From positions 1 to 5,795 of the forward strand of contig JAQULX010000205.1 in the NCBI GenBank assembly GCA_028718465.1: DNA of 5,795 nt, given 5' to 3'. The notes under the pieces are model-generated. The model worked only from the letters and a program-made list of their open reading frames with translations, was not told where the DNA came from and made no database searches. Origin of the DNA: Dehalococcoidales bacterium (lineage in GTDB: Bacteria; Chloroflexota; Dehalococcoidia; Dehalococcoidales; UBA3254). Positions 1 through 5,795 of this stretch are shown piece after piece (positions within the stretch are counted from its first letter, which is position 1; each line of letters opens with the position of its first letter). The position numbers and the translations under genes were made by a program.

Positions 1-2
1 TC

Positions 3-128
3 CGCCGGATATTGGGTGAACTGGACGAAGAGGAACGCAAGGTGTTCCGCCAGTATCTTGAGAGGATTATGTACAAGGCGCGCGAAGAACTCGGAATGGA
101 CCGGGACGATCTCCCGCCCTCCGAGTAG
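3..128 (+). CDS. C-terminal fragment of an unidentified protein, possibly a MarR-family regulator
   Basis: This is the 3' end of a gene that begins before the window. One frame stays open from the left edge to a TAG at 126-128 and gives 41 residues, beginning RRILGELDEEERKVF and ending DDLPPSE. The piece is highly charged and looks like one amphipathic helix followed by a short acidic, proline-containing tail. The pattern 'Leu-Asp-Glu-Glu-Glu-Arg, then a leucine-spaced helix' resembles the last dimerisation helix of MarR-type transcription factors, where a 'Ls.eE' turn precedes the final helix. That likeness is weak: no DNA-binding part is visible, and other helical proteins end in the same way. 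The gene converges on the FemAB-like gene, and a perfect palindrome starts 26 bases after its stop. That a coding end is present is fairly sure; the family is a guess. Confidence 0.6.
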   Translation, partial: RRILGELDEEERKVFRQYLERIMYKAREELGMDRDDLPPSE

Positions 129-154
129 AGTGTCAATTTTTCGGTATTACCAGA

Positions 155-187
155 AATGATCAGCACTGATCATCAGTGCTGATCATT
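155..187. repeat. perfect 33-bp palindrome between convergent genes
   Basis: Two 16-base arms (AATGATCAGCACTGAT at 155-170 and its exact reverse complement at 172-187) flank a single C at 171. The hexamer TGATCA occurs three times, at 157, 167 and 180. The palindrome lies 26 bases after the stop of the plus-strand gene and 57 bases before the stop of the minus-strand gene, so it sits where both transcripts should end. It could act as a bidirectional terminator. However, no uninterrupted T run follows on either strand; only a T-rich stretch follows on the plus side. A protein-binding site or a dispersed palindromic repeat is equally possible. The symmetry is certain; the role is inferred. Confidence 0.85.
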
Positions 188-244
188 ACAGAGGTTCTTG
201 TTTCTTTCCTGAGTTAAACAAGCTATCCTGCCGATACACCGGAT

Positions 245-1300
245 TCAATCAATGGTATATTTATTTATGGCGCCGCTCAAGGATCCTCGAATCGTATTGG
301 GAAGGCATCTCTCTAAAGCAATGAATCCCCAATGTAAAGGCTTGCTCAAGAGTGATGGCTTTGAAGTGATATCATATGGATAATAATAAAATGATCGGGT
401 AGTTTCGGTGCCCCCCCAACTTCTCTTGAAAAACAATAAACCCTGATTATTCGGGTCAGTCCCCCCAAAATCATAGAATTTATAGGACTGGCTGTGGAAA
501 TCTTCAATGGCCTTCCAGTGTAAAAAATAGTTGGGACGGTATTTTGAATAGCTGTTAAGCTGAGCGCTGTAACTGCATAAAGCGGTATCTTTAAAGCAAA
601 AATATAGATTCGCGGAGATTATTTTACCGTGAAATTCAGTGAAATACAGAAAACCCCGGCCTGCAATAATGATGTGTTTGAAGATACTATGGAAATACGA
701 ATAAGGCGGTGGTAAAACATGGTGCTTGCGCAAATTATCAATGAGCAGCCGATAAAAAATCTTGAGGTCTTTTTCATCCTGCCCTGATTTCACTGCCATT
801 GATTGCTTCTCCGCTGATCTCAGGTTATACCGCCCGTTTCTGGTCATGCCTTCCCTTATGGAAGATAAACCACGCTGGAGATCTATAACCTGCACGAACG
901 AATGTAAGAGTCCGCATTGAACTTCACATCCCTCAGGCAATCCTGTCTTGCTCCAACCTCTGATCTGTATTGATGAGGCATTATTCTGTTTTATTTCCTG
1001 GATAGCTCCGTCAATAAGCTGTTTTAAGTCGGGTTGACTATTTGCCAAAGGAGGGCAGCTATCAGATGAGGGAAGACAAACAAGCTGGTTGCCAACCAGG
1101 GGATTGTTTATATGAAAGAAGGGCAAGGCTCCGGTAATTTCACCATTTTCATTTTCGGTAGCGTAGTATTTATAAGTTTCGCCATACTTGTCCACCAGTA
1201 CCCGCGTCCAAGCGGAATGATGGAAGATGTTGCCATCGCAGTGGCTGGTAATGAAATTGTCCCATCGCTGGTCTGTGATTGGGTCAATTATCTTTAACAT
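245..1300 (-). CDS. FemAB-like / GNAT-fold acyl- or aminoacyl-transferase family protein
   Basis: A 351-residue protein of the FemAB-like part of the GNAT superfamily (Acetyltransf_6 / 'BioF2-like' type). Relatives add amino acids to peptidoglycan cross-bridges or modify cell-surface and exopolysaccharide molecules using acyl-CoA or aminoacyl-tRNA; the substrate here is unknown. Visible landmarks are an N-terminal aromatic FHHSAW segment (26-31), a basic RNGRYNLRSAEK helix (154-165) typical of the family's second half, a HHVLPPPYSYF segment (193-203), and the C-terminal block YDFGGTDPNNQGLLFFKRSWGG (276-297, where the FKR-x-(W/F)-G motif is strongest). No signal peptide or membrane segment is evident, so it is probably cytoplasmic. 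The length is normal for the family. The ATG is chosen because the next possible start (GTG at codon 36) would remove the FHHSAW segment. No Shine-Dalgarno site precedes it; a promoter lies almost directly against the start. G+C in sampled lines is 37-43%, against 60-65% in tal and glgB, which suggests a different history. Confidence 0.8.
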   Translation of the reverse strand: MLKIIDPITDQRWDNFITSHCDGNIFHHSAWTRVLVDKYGETYKYYATENENGEITGALPFFHINNPLVGNQLVCLPSSDSCPPLANSQPDLKQLIDGAIQEIKQNNASSIQIRGWSKTGLPEGCEVQCGLLHSFVQVIDLQRGLSSIREGMTRNGRYNLRSAEKQSMAVKSGQDEKDLKIFYRLLIDNLRKHHVLPPPYSYFHSIFKHIIIAGRGFLYFTEFHGKIISANLYFCFKDTALCSYSAQLNSYSKYRPNYFLHWKAIEDFHSQSYKFYDFGGTDPNNQGLLFFKRSWGGTETTRSFYYYPYDITSKPSLLSKPLHWGFIALERCLPNTIRGSLSGAINKYTID

Positions 1301-1315
1301 AATTACAGTAATTAT
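1299..1315. promoter_or_regulatory. 17-bp perfect palindrome over the -10 box and start codon; candidate operator
   Basis: ATAATTACAGTAATTAT has two exact 8-base arms around a single A at 1307. It covers five of the six bases of the -10 box, the expected start of transcription and two bases of the ATG. A protein bound here would block RNA polymerase. Size and AT-richness fit operators of MarR-like or other winged-helix dimers. Because the region is AT-rich, chance is a real alternative. Confidence 0.4.
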
Positions 1316-1339
1316 AGGTAAAAGCTTAACTCAGTTCAA
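1311..1339 (-). promoter_or_regulatory. putative sigma70-type promoter of the FemAB-like gene
   Basis: On the minus strand, TTGAAC (1339-1334) is followed by a 17-base spacer and a perfect TATAAT (1316-1311). This matches the vegetative-sigma consensus TTGACA-17-TATAAT in 10 of 12 bases. Transcription would start near 1304, only about 3-4 bases before the ATG at 1300. That fits the absence of a Shine-Dalgarno site and implies a leaderless or near-leaderless mRNA. The promoter also separates this gene from the upstream transaldolase transcript. Confidence 0.6.
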
Positions 1340-1361
1340 TACCCCCACTTCATGCTTTTAC
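1318..1361. repeat. inverted repeat (8-bp arms, 28-bp gap) around the -35 region
   Basis: GTAAAAGC (1318-1325) and its exact reverse complement GCTTTTAC (1354-1361) bracket the -35 hexamer of the FemAB-like gene's promoter. Within the gap, the stretch at 1326-1338 is also roughly symmetrical around the -35 box (on the minus strand, AACT-G-AGTT with further matching Ts and As outside). These may be paired half-sites for a regulator or coincidence. The symmetry is visible; a function is not shown. Confidence 0.35.
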
Positions 1362-1430
1362 AGGAAGGGAGCGGTGTATTGAATGCCTGTGGCAACCGGG
1401 GCTGTAGGGAGGCAGAATTACGATTGATGA

Positions 1431-1634
1431 TTAAGGAGGGAGACCGGGTAGATTTTGGAACGAGTCCAGAATGACGGGAAAGGGAGAGGCCTCCAGCATG
1501 ACATCTTTCCGGATACCAGCGGAAGCTGGTATGGATTTGAAAGAATGAAAAGACCCTGGGAAAGATAAAAAATGCCGGTTATAAATTCCGGATACCGGGA
1601 GAAGTAGAGTTCCAGGTGATAAGCAACAAGTCAC
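1431..1634. repeat. REP-like dispersed repeat DNA in the tal / FemAB-like spacer
   Basis: The 385-base stretch between the FemAB-like start and the tal stop holds the promoter near its left end, then DNA resembling the short palindromic elements scattered between genes in many bacteria. A GNRA-capped hairpin lies at 1513-1532 (ATACCAGC, loop GGAA, GCTGGTAT). The 11-mer TTCCGGATACC occurs at 1507-1517 and again at 1586-1596. On the minus strand, a piece reading CATTCTGGACTCGTTCCA (1472-1455) has the usual look of such repeats. Minus-strand translation gives the phrase SIPASAGIRKDV, typical of false ORFs called across these elements, so the 67-codon frame here is not treated as a gene. The assignment rests on recognition, not on seeing other genomic copies. 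Confidence 0.5.
1513..1532. repeat. 8-bp hairpin with a GGAA tetraloop inside the repeat patch
   Basis: ATACCAGC pairs exactly with GCTGGTAT across GGAA, a GNRA-type tetraloop when read on the plus strand. No T run follows on either strand, so it is not a standard intrinsic terminator. It is probably the core of the dispersed repeat. It lies about 150 bases downstream of the tal stop and could protect or end that transcript. Confidence 0.55.
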
Positions 1635-1685
1635 GGAGAAGGGTAACTTGAAACCTGTAACTTATCAGCTGAAACTCTTCCCCCT

Positions 1686-2780
1686 TTATTGCCCGTTTCC
1701 GGCGCATCTGCCTTTGAGGCTGTCGAGCATCTGGTCATATGCCTGTACGAAAGCCTGGACCCCTTCCCGGAGCAGTTGGTCGGTTACAGCGGTTAAACTA
1801 ATTCCGAACTGGGGCAAAACGGCCAGATGCTTTTCGGCGGCAGAGAAGTTTTCCGTCAGGGAGGGACGCACGCGTCCGTGATCCAGGAAAGCTTTGAGGG
1901 TAGCCATCGGGATGGTATTGATGGTATCCGGGCCGATGATTTCTTCTACATAAAGGACATCGGAATATTGAGGATTCTTGGTGCCGGTACTTCCCCAGAC
2001 CAGTTTTTGGACCCGGGCGCCCCGGCTTTTTTGCTTATCGAACGGCTGCCCGTAAAATATTTTCTGAAAACGGTGGTACACCATTCCGGCGCAGGCTACC
2101 GCAGCCTGGCCGCGCAGTTCCATGGCAGCCTGGCCGCCGCTTTTCTCCAGTGCTTTATCGATAGCGGTGTCAATGCGGCTGACGAAGAAAGAAGCGACCG
2201 AAGCGACTTTATGAGGTTCCGGATTCCCCTCCAACCCGCGAATATAGGCATAAGCCACTGACTCGTACTGGCCCAGGGAGAAGATCAGAGTGGCATTGAC
2301 GTTTATCCCATCTGCGGTGAGTGCTTCGATAGCCGGAATCCCTTCCGGCGTAGCCGGCACCTTGATCATCAGGTTAGGCCGTCCCACCAGTTTCCAGAGG
2401 CGCTGGGCTTCACTGATCGTGCTTTCAGTCATGGCTGAGAGATGGGGGGATACTTCCAGGCTGACGAATCCGTCAGTTCCCTCCGTAGAATCATATACCG
2501 GGCGCAGGACATCGGCAGCCCGCTGAATATCTTCTACGGCCAGCTTTTCATACAGGGCCTGAACATCGATCCCAGGTTGAGATTTTAAAATCGCAGCGAT
2601 GGCGTCATCGTAATCTCCGGTCTCACAGATGGACTTCTGGAAGATGCTGGGATTGCTGGTGACGCCGGTCACCCCTTGATCGATCAGGTCTTTTAATCCT
2701 CCACCGGTCAGGAGGCTGCGGCTGATCAGGTCCAGCCAGATAGACTGTCCCTGATTATGCAGTTCATGTATCGGGTTCAT
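1686..2780 (-). CDS. tal: transaldolase
   Basis: Transaldolase (EC 2.2.1.2) moves a dihydroxyacetone unit between sedoheptulose 7-phosphate and glyceraldehyde 3-phosphate, giving erythrose 4-phosphate and fructose 6-phosphate in the cytoplasmic non-oxidative pentose phosphate pathway. The 364 residues fit the long, mycobacterial-type transaldolase subfamily rather than the ~220-residue fructose-6-phosphate aldolase-like group. Motifs along the TIM barrel are GVTSNPSIF (39-47), SLEVSP (107-112), MIKVPAT (138-144) with the Schiff-base lysine K140, NVNATLIFS (160-168), FFVSRID (198-204) and WGSTGTKNP (262-270). No residue expected for catalysis appears missing. The ATG is supported by a TGGAGGA ribosome-binding site six bases upstream. 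It follows the sugar kinase by 16 bases and is surely on the same transcript. In some bacteria this enzyme is fused to glucose-6-phosphate isomerase; here it ends normally with no fusion. Confidence 0.97.
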   Translation of the reverse strand: MNPIHELHNQGQSIWLDLISRSLLTGGGLKDLIDQGVTGVTSNPSIFQKSICETGDYDDAIAAILKSQPGIDVQALYEKLAVEDIQRAADVLRPVYDSTEGTDGFVSLEVSPHLSAMTESTISEAQRLWKLVGRPNLMIKVPATPEGIPAIEALTADGINVNATLIFSLGQYESVAYAYIRGLEGNPEPHKVASVASFFVSRIDTAIDKALEKSGGQAAMELRGQAAVACAGMVYHRFQKIFYGQPFDKQKSRGARVQKLVWGSTGTKNPQYSDVLYVEEIIGPDTINTIPMATLKAFLDHGRVRPSLTENFSAAEKHLAVLPQFGISLTAVTDQLLREGVQAFVQAYDQMLDSLKGRCAGNGQ

Positions 2781-2786
2781 GTGGTA

Positions 2787-2793
2787 TCCTCCA
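2787..2793 (-). promoter_or_regulatory. ribosome-binding site of tal
   Basis: TGGAGGA on the minus strand lies six bases before the tal ATG and inside the 16-base gap after the kinase stop. It fixes the tal start and indicates translation from a shared kinase-tal mRNA. Confidence 0.85.
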
Positions 2794-2796
2794 AAG

Positions 2797-3771
2797 CTAT
2801 TTTATAATACTTCTGGCCAGGGCTGCGGCGCCTATCACTCCGGCTTTATTGCCCAGGGCGGCGACAGTAATGCGCAGGTTTTCAACGGCTGTTTGCAAAG
2901 CCTGAGCGCGAACAGTTTTTTCGACGGCCGGGACCAGGTCCGGAAAACCCAGGATAACGCTGCCTCCGAGAATAAGAACGGCGGGATTAAAGGCATTGAC
3001 TATGCTTACCAGGCCGGCTCCCAGGAATTTGGCCGTATCTTTAACCAGCCTGTAGGCCAGGGGATCGCCTTTTCTGTAAGCCTCGGACACGGTGATAGAA
3101 GATATCCGGCTGATGTCTCCGGCCAGGGAGACCAGGGTCTGCCCGGCCTGGGGATTTCCCCGGACTGCGCTCTGGGCCCGTTCAGCGATAGCCCAACCTC
3201 CGGCATAAGCCTCCAGACAGCCATCATTAGGGCAATGGCACTTCCTCCCTCCGGCGACAACCGTCATATGTCCCAGCTCGCCAGCGGTATTCTGGTGGCC
3301 TTCAAGCAGGCGTCCGCTGCTGATCACGCCTCCTCCCACACCGGTGCCGATAAAAAGGCAGACTAAATCATCGACACCCCGGCCGGCTCCGTGCTGCCAT
3401 TCCCCCCAGGTTATGACGCGGACATCGTTATTAACTATTACAGGCAAATTCAGTCTCTCTTCCATCCTGGCCTTGAGAGGCACGTCGCACCAGGCGGGTA
3501 GATTGGGAGAGCGGCGGACAATTCCTCTATCTTTATCTATCTGCCCAGCCACGCCGATGCCCAGAGCGGAAGCCCGGCAGCCCGACTCCCTGAGACAAGA
3601 TTCTAATGAATCGCCAATATTCGAAATAACTTTATCAGGGTCCTTGTCCGGGTTGATCAAGCGGTAATGAGAGACAATGATCTTGCCCGAGGCGTCTACC
3701 AGCGCTGAATCGATTTTTGTGCCTCCTATATCCACACCCAGGGTGAGAAGGTCTTTCCTATCAGAATTCAT
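2797..3771 (-). CDS. ROK-family sugar kinase, probably glucokinase
   Basis: A 324-residue ROK-family kinase, most likely ATP-dependent glucokinase making glucose 6-phosphate; fructokinase, N-acetylglucosamine or N-acetylmannosamine kinase cannot be excluded. The N-terminal phosphate-binding loop VDIGGTK (13-19) leads directly into the fold, with no winged-helix domain before it, so it is an enzyme rather than a ROK repressor. Further marks are the likely catalytic base D116 in VNND, the loop GTGVGGGVI (142-150), the sugar-binding ExGH motif E165-L-G-H168, the zinc site H168/C178/C180/C185 followed by E187, and the C-terminal nucleotide-site segment ILGGSV (267-272). The usual CxCGxxGC zinc loop reads CHCPNDGC, with Pro in place of the first Gly and all Cys kept. 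The ATG has an in-frame TAA three codons upstream; a GGAGGT lies 14 bases before it, longer than usual. It lies between glgB and tal, fitting use of glucose released from glycogen. Confidence 0.92.
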   Translation of the reverse strand: MNSDRKDLLTLGVDIGGTKIDSALVDASGKIIVSHYRLINPDKDPDKVISNIGDSLESCLRESGCRASALGIGVAGQIDKDRGIVRRSPNLPAWCDVPLKARMEERLNLPVIVNNDVRVITWGEWQHGAGRGVDDLVCLFIGTGVGGGVISSGRLLEGHQNTAGELGHMTVVAGGRKCHCPNDGCLEAYAGGWAIAERAQSAVRGNPQAGQTLVSLAGDISRISSITVSEAYRKGDPLAYRLVKDTAKFLGAGLVSIVNAFNPAVLILGGSVILGFPDLVPAVEKTVRAQALQTAVENLRITVAALGNKAGVIGAAALARSIIK

Positions 3772-3785
3772 AATAAATTATCCGT

Positions 3786-3791
3786 ACCTCC
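3786..3791 (-). promoter_or_regulatory. ribosome-binding site of the ROK kinase, unusually distant
   Basis: GGAGGT on the minus strand is a near-perfect Shine-Dalgarno core, but 14 bases separate it from the ATG at 3771-3769, against the usual 5-9. An in-frame ATT immediately before the ATG would sit closer (11 bases), and an in-frame TAA two codons before that ATT rules out a start further upstream. The intervening bases are AT-rich and unlikely to fold. The start is therefore ATG, or rarely ATT, possibly with reduced initiation. Confidence 0.55.
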
Positions 3792-3897
3792 GGCATCTGC
3801 AGTTACTTTATTAATAATAACTCATGGGAGGTGAGAAAGGTAGTGGCCGGCGGCAGTCCCGGGCGGTTTTCTTTAATAAGTGATGCCTTTACCTGTA

Positions 3898-3910
3898 AGG
3901 CTGGAAGCCT
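3898..3910. repeat. small hairpin next to the larger inverted repeat
   Basis: AGGCT-GGA-AGCCT forms a 5-bp stem with a three-base loop. The GGAAG inside it (3903-3907) can instead pair with CTTCC at 3918-3922, the edge of the larger inverted repeat, so two mutually exclusive folds are possible. The pairing is visible; a regulatory switch is speculation. Confidence 0.3.
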
Positions 3911-3918
3911 GCAATGAC

Positions 3919-3950
3919 TTCCTTAACTTCGCCTTGGCGAAGTTAAGGAA
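3919..3950. repeat. perfect inverted repeat (15-bp arms) between glgB and the ROK kinase
   Basis: TTCCTTAACTTCGCC (3919-3933) and its exact reverse complement (3936-3950) are separated by TT only, giving a long hairpin on either strand with a small CTTG-type loop. It lies 96 bases after the glgB stop and about 150 bases before the kinase start. On the transcribed minus strand no T run follows, so it is not a textbook intrinsic terminator. It may be a processing or stabilising hairpin, a weak terminator separating glgB from the downstream pair, or a dispersed palindromic repeat. The rest of the 275-base spacer (3772-4046) holds the kinase's ribosome-binding site and no convincing gene. Confidence 0.85.
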
Positions 3951-3990
3951 AGGGGATAAGAAGTGAGGCTCCTCCAGGGTGACAGCCATT

Positions 3991-4032
3991 GTAGAGATGC
4001 AGCGGGACGCGGCAAAGACGAGGCGTCTCCGT
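3991..4032. repeat. degenerate GAGATGC / GCGTCTC inverted repeat downstream of glgB
   Basis: GTAGAGATGC (3991-4000) faces GCGTCTCCGT (4023-4032). Seven consecutive positions pair when one G:U is allowed on the plus strand, followed by one mismatch and two further G:U pairs. It looks like a decayed copy of the 'GTAGAGACGC ... GCGTCTCTAC' palindromic repeats seen between genes in various bacteria. It begins 15 bases after the glgB stop. Evidence is limited to partial symmetry and resemblance. Confidence 0.25.
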
Positions 4033-4046
4033 GGAGGCCGGAGGCG

Positions 4047-5795
4047 CTACTCATGCTTGAAGAAGACTACTCCCAGAGGGGGTAAGGTCAGATTCAGTGA
4101 GAAGGGCTGGCCGTGGAAGGGTTTTGACTCTGTAACGACCTTTCCCTGGTTGCCGTAGCCTTCCCCTCCGTACTCTTTGGCATCGCTGTTCAATATTTCC
4201 TTCCAAGCTCCTTTAAAGGGAGCGCCGACGCGGTAGTTAAAGAGAGGGACCGGAGTGAAATTAAATACCGCCAGCACTACTTCGTCAGGCATCCGCCCTT
4301 TGCGCATAAGACTGATGGTACTGTGCTCAACGTCCGTGACATCGATCCAGCTAAAGCCGGAAACGTCGAAGTCCTTTTCGAAAAGGGCTTTTTCCGTGCG
4401 ATAGACCCGGTTCAGGTCTTCCACCCATTTCTGCACTCCCTGATGAGGAGAATAGGCCAGCAGGTGCCATTCCAGGCTTTGATCATGGTCCCATTCACTC
4501 CACTGGGCAAACTCGCCTCCCATAAAGATCAATTTCTTCCCCGGTTGAGCATACATATATCCGAAAAGAAGCCGCAGGCTGGCAAACTTCTGGCTATCGC
4601 TGCCCGGCATTCTGCCGATCAGTGAGCTCTTACCGTGTACGACCTCATCATGCGAGAGCGGCAGAATGAAATTTTCAGTAAACGCATACAGCATGCGAAA
4701 TGTCAGTTCGTTGTGATGGTATTTCCGAAATACAGGATCCCTGGAAAAATAGAGGAGGGTATCATGCATCCACCCCAGGTCCCACTTCATGCCGAATCCC
4801 AGCCCGCCCACGTAAGTCGGCCGGGAGACCATCGGCCAGGCCGTAGATTCTTCGGCGATGGTCTGCGTTTCCGGGTAGTGCTTGTAGACCTGCTCATTGA
4901 ATTTCCTTAAAAAGTCCAGGGCTTCCAGGTTTTCCCGCCCGCCGTACTTGTTAGGCAGCCATTCTCCCTCTTTACGGGAATAGTCCAGGTAGAGCATGGA
5001 AGCTACTCCGTCCACTCTCAGCCCGTCGGCATGGTACCTGTCCAGCCAGTAGAGAGCGCTGCTGATAAGGAAGGACTGGACTTCGCTCCGCCCATAGTTG
5101 TAGATCAGACTGTTCCAGTCCGGGTGAAACCCCAGCCGGGGGTCGGCATGCTCGTAAAGATGGGTCCCGTCAAAATAACCCAGGCCATGACTGTCGTTGG
5201 GGAAGTGGGAGGGCACCCAGTCAAGGATGACGCCCAGTCCGAAGCGGTGCAGATAGTCCACCAGGTACATAAAGTCTTCAGGAGTCCCGTAGCGGCTGGT
5301 GGGCGCGAAATACCCGGTGGTCTGGTAACCCCAGGACCCCAGGAAGGGGTGCTCCATAATAGGCAAAAACTCCACATGGGTGAAGCCCAACCGGGTGGCG
5401 TACTCGGCCAATTTGGGGGCGATTTCCCGGTAGCTCAGAGAGCGGTTATCTTCTTCAGGTATGCGCATCCATGATCCCAGATGGACTGCATAGATGCAAA
5501 TGGGGGAATTCAAGGCGCTGGGAGCGCGCCGGCGCTCCATCCACTGCTGATCGGTCCACTGGTAGTCCGGGTCCCAGACGATGGAAGCTGTTCGGGGAGG
5601 CGGTTCCGCATAGAAAGCCAGCGGATCGGCCTTATCTACCTGGTAACCGTCATATCCGGATTCGATATGGTATTTATAAAGGGCGCCTTTCCCGATGCCG
5701 GGGATAAAACCCTCCCAGATGCCGGACTGCTCGCGGGGCCGCAGCGGATGACTCCGGTTTTCCCAGCCGTTGAAATCACCGGTAACGCTCACCCG
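4047..5795 (-). CDS. glgB: 1,4-alpha-glucan (glycogen) branching enzyme, 5' end outside the window
   Basis: Glycogen branching enzyme (EC 2.4.1.18, GH13) cuts alpha-1,4 chains and re-attaches them as alpha-1,6 branches in cytoplasmic glycogen synthesis. The frame is open to the right edge and starts inside the carbohydrate-binding module ([11 protein letters not shown]), so codons before it lie outside the window; the GTG near the edge is an internal Val. Counting from that GTG codon as 1, the segments are the CBM48-like domain (about 1-75), the catalytic TIM barrel with DWVPSHF (191-197), GLRVD261 (nucleophile), AEES with E314 (acid/base) and SHD382 (transition-state Asp), and a C-terminal beta domain from about 480 to the [12 protein letters not shown] end. 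All four GH13 active-site regions are intact. The [14 protein letters not shown] stretch (202-215) is also typical of GlgB. About 582 residues are visible; families lacking the extra N1 module are about 630-650 long, so little may be missing. It is the first of three co-oriented sugar genes. Confidence 0.97.
   Translation of the reverse strand, partial: RVSVTGDFNGWENRSHPLRPREQSGIWEGFIPGIGKGALYKYHIESGYDGYQVDKADPLAFYAEPPPRTASIVWDPDYQWTDQQWMERRRAPSALNSPICIYAVHLGSWMRIPEEDNRSLSYREIAPKLAEYATRLGFTHVEFLPIMEHPFLGSWGYQTTGYFAPTSRYGTPEDFMYLVDYLHRFGLGVILDWVPSHFPNDSHGLGYFDGTHLYEHADPRLGFHPDWNSLIYNYGRSEVQSFLISSALYWLDRYHADGLRVDGVASMLYLDYSRKEGEWLPNKYGGRENLEALDFLRKFNEQVYKHYPETQTIAEESTAWPMVSRPTYVGGLGFGMKWDLGWMHDTLLYFSRDPVFRKYHHNELTFRMLYAFTENFILPLSHDEVVHGKSSLIGRMPGSDSQKFASLRLLFGYMYAQPGKKLIFMGGEFAQWSEWDHDQSLEWHLLAYSPHQGVQKWVEDLNRVYRTEKALFEKDFDVSGFSWIDVTDVEHSTISLMRKGRMPDEVVLAVFNFTPVPLFNYRVGAPFKGAWKEILNSDAKEYGGEGYGNQGKVVTESKPFHGQPFSLNLTLPPLGVVFFKHE

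Noticed and set aside
213..1334. TGAGTTAA on one side of the FemAB-like gene and its inverse (TTAACTCA) on the other, as terminal inverted repeats of a mobile element
   Set aside because: The match is only 8 bases, does not extend, lacks target duplications, and no transposase is present.
1431..1634. Minus-strand 67-codon reading frame in the tal / FemAB-like spacer
   Set aside because: It crosses repeat DNA and gives the SIPASAGI-type phrase typical of false ORFs over dispersed repeats; I saw no ribosome-binding site or recognisable domain.
2779..3366. Plus-strand 195-codon frame opposite the ROK kinase
   Set aside because: It lies wholly antisense to a kinase with intact catalytic and zinc motifs and shows no family features; it is a by-product of GC-rich codons.
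3873..3989. Minus-strand 38-codon frame in the glgB-kinase spacer, starting MAVTLEEP
   Set aside because: It has no Shine-Dalgarno site, runs through the perfect inverted repeat, and resembles no known small protein or leader peptide.
4012..4028. AGACG-CCT-CGTCT hairpin on the minus strand just after glgB, as a terminator
   Set aside because: The stem is only five pairs and is followed by just two or three Ts; too weak to call.
5790..5792. GTG near the right edge as the start of glgB
   Set aside because: The frame is open beyond it and it lies inside the conserved [10 protein letters not shown] strand of the CBM48-like domain, so the true start is outside the window.

Overview
The window is a bacterial chromosomal segment with four protein-coding regions on the minus strand and the tail of a fifth on the plus strand. 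Protein families alone do not fix the organism. The core genes are moderately GC-rich: two 60-base lines sampled from tal and glgB have about 60-65% G+C. Shine-Dalgarno sites are good, and the spacers carry dispersed-repeat-like DNA. This suits a free-living bacterium, perhaps an anaerobe of the Desulfobacterota, Bacillota or Chloroflexota type, but that is a guess. There is no RNA gene, CRISPR array, transposase or phage gene.

Layout, left to right. Positions 3-128 (+) hold the last 41 codons of a gene with a charged helical tail, possibly a MarR-type regulator. A perfect 33-bp palindrome (155-187) lies between it and the next gene, where two converging genes end. Positions 245-1300 (-) encode a FemAB/GNAT-fold acyl- or aminoacyl-transferase-like protein that is clearly AT-richer than the rest. 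It has its own strong-looking promoter, an apparently near-leaderless start and a 17-bp palindrome over the start codon. Positions 1301-1685 hold that promoter and then a patch of REP-like repeat DNA, with no convincing gene.

Positions 1686-5795 (-) form a carbohydrate module transcribed right to left: glgB (glycogen branching enzyme, 5' end outside the window), a 275-bp spacer with a perfect 15-bp-arm inverted repeat, a ROK-family sugar kinase (probably glucokinase), and, 16 bp further on, transaldolase. Together these link glycogen branching, phosphorylation of free glucose and the non-oxidative pentose phosphate pathway. The kinase and transaldolase are almost certainly co-transcribed. Whether glgB shares that transcript depends on the hairpin in the spacer.

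I see no clearly new multi-gene system. The most interesting items are non-coding: the promoter/palindrome arrangement of the FemAB-like gene, the two long perfect palindromes, and the repeat-rich spacer. The FemAB-like gene also stands out for its composition and for being unrelated to the sugar genes beside it.
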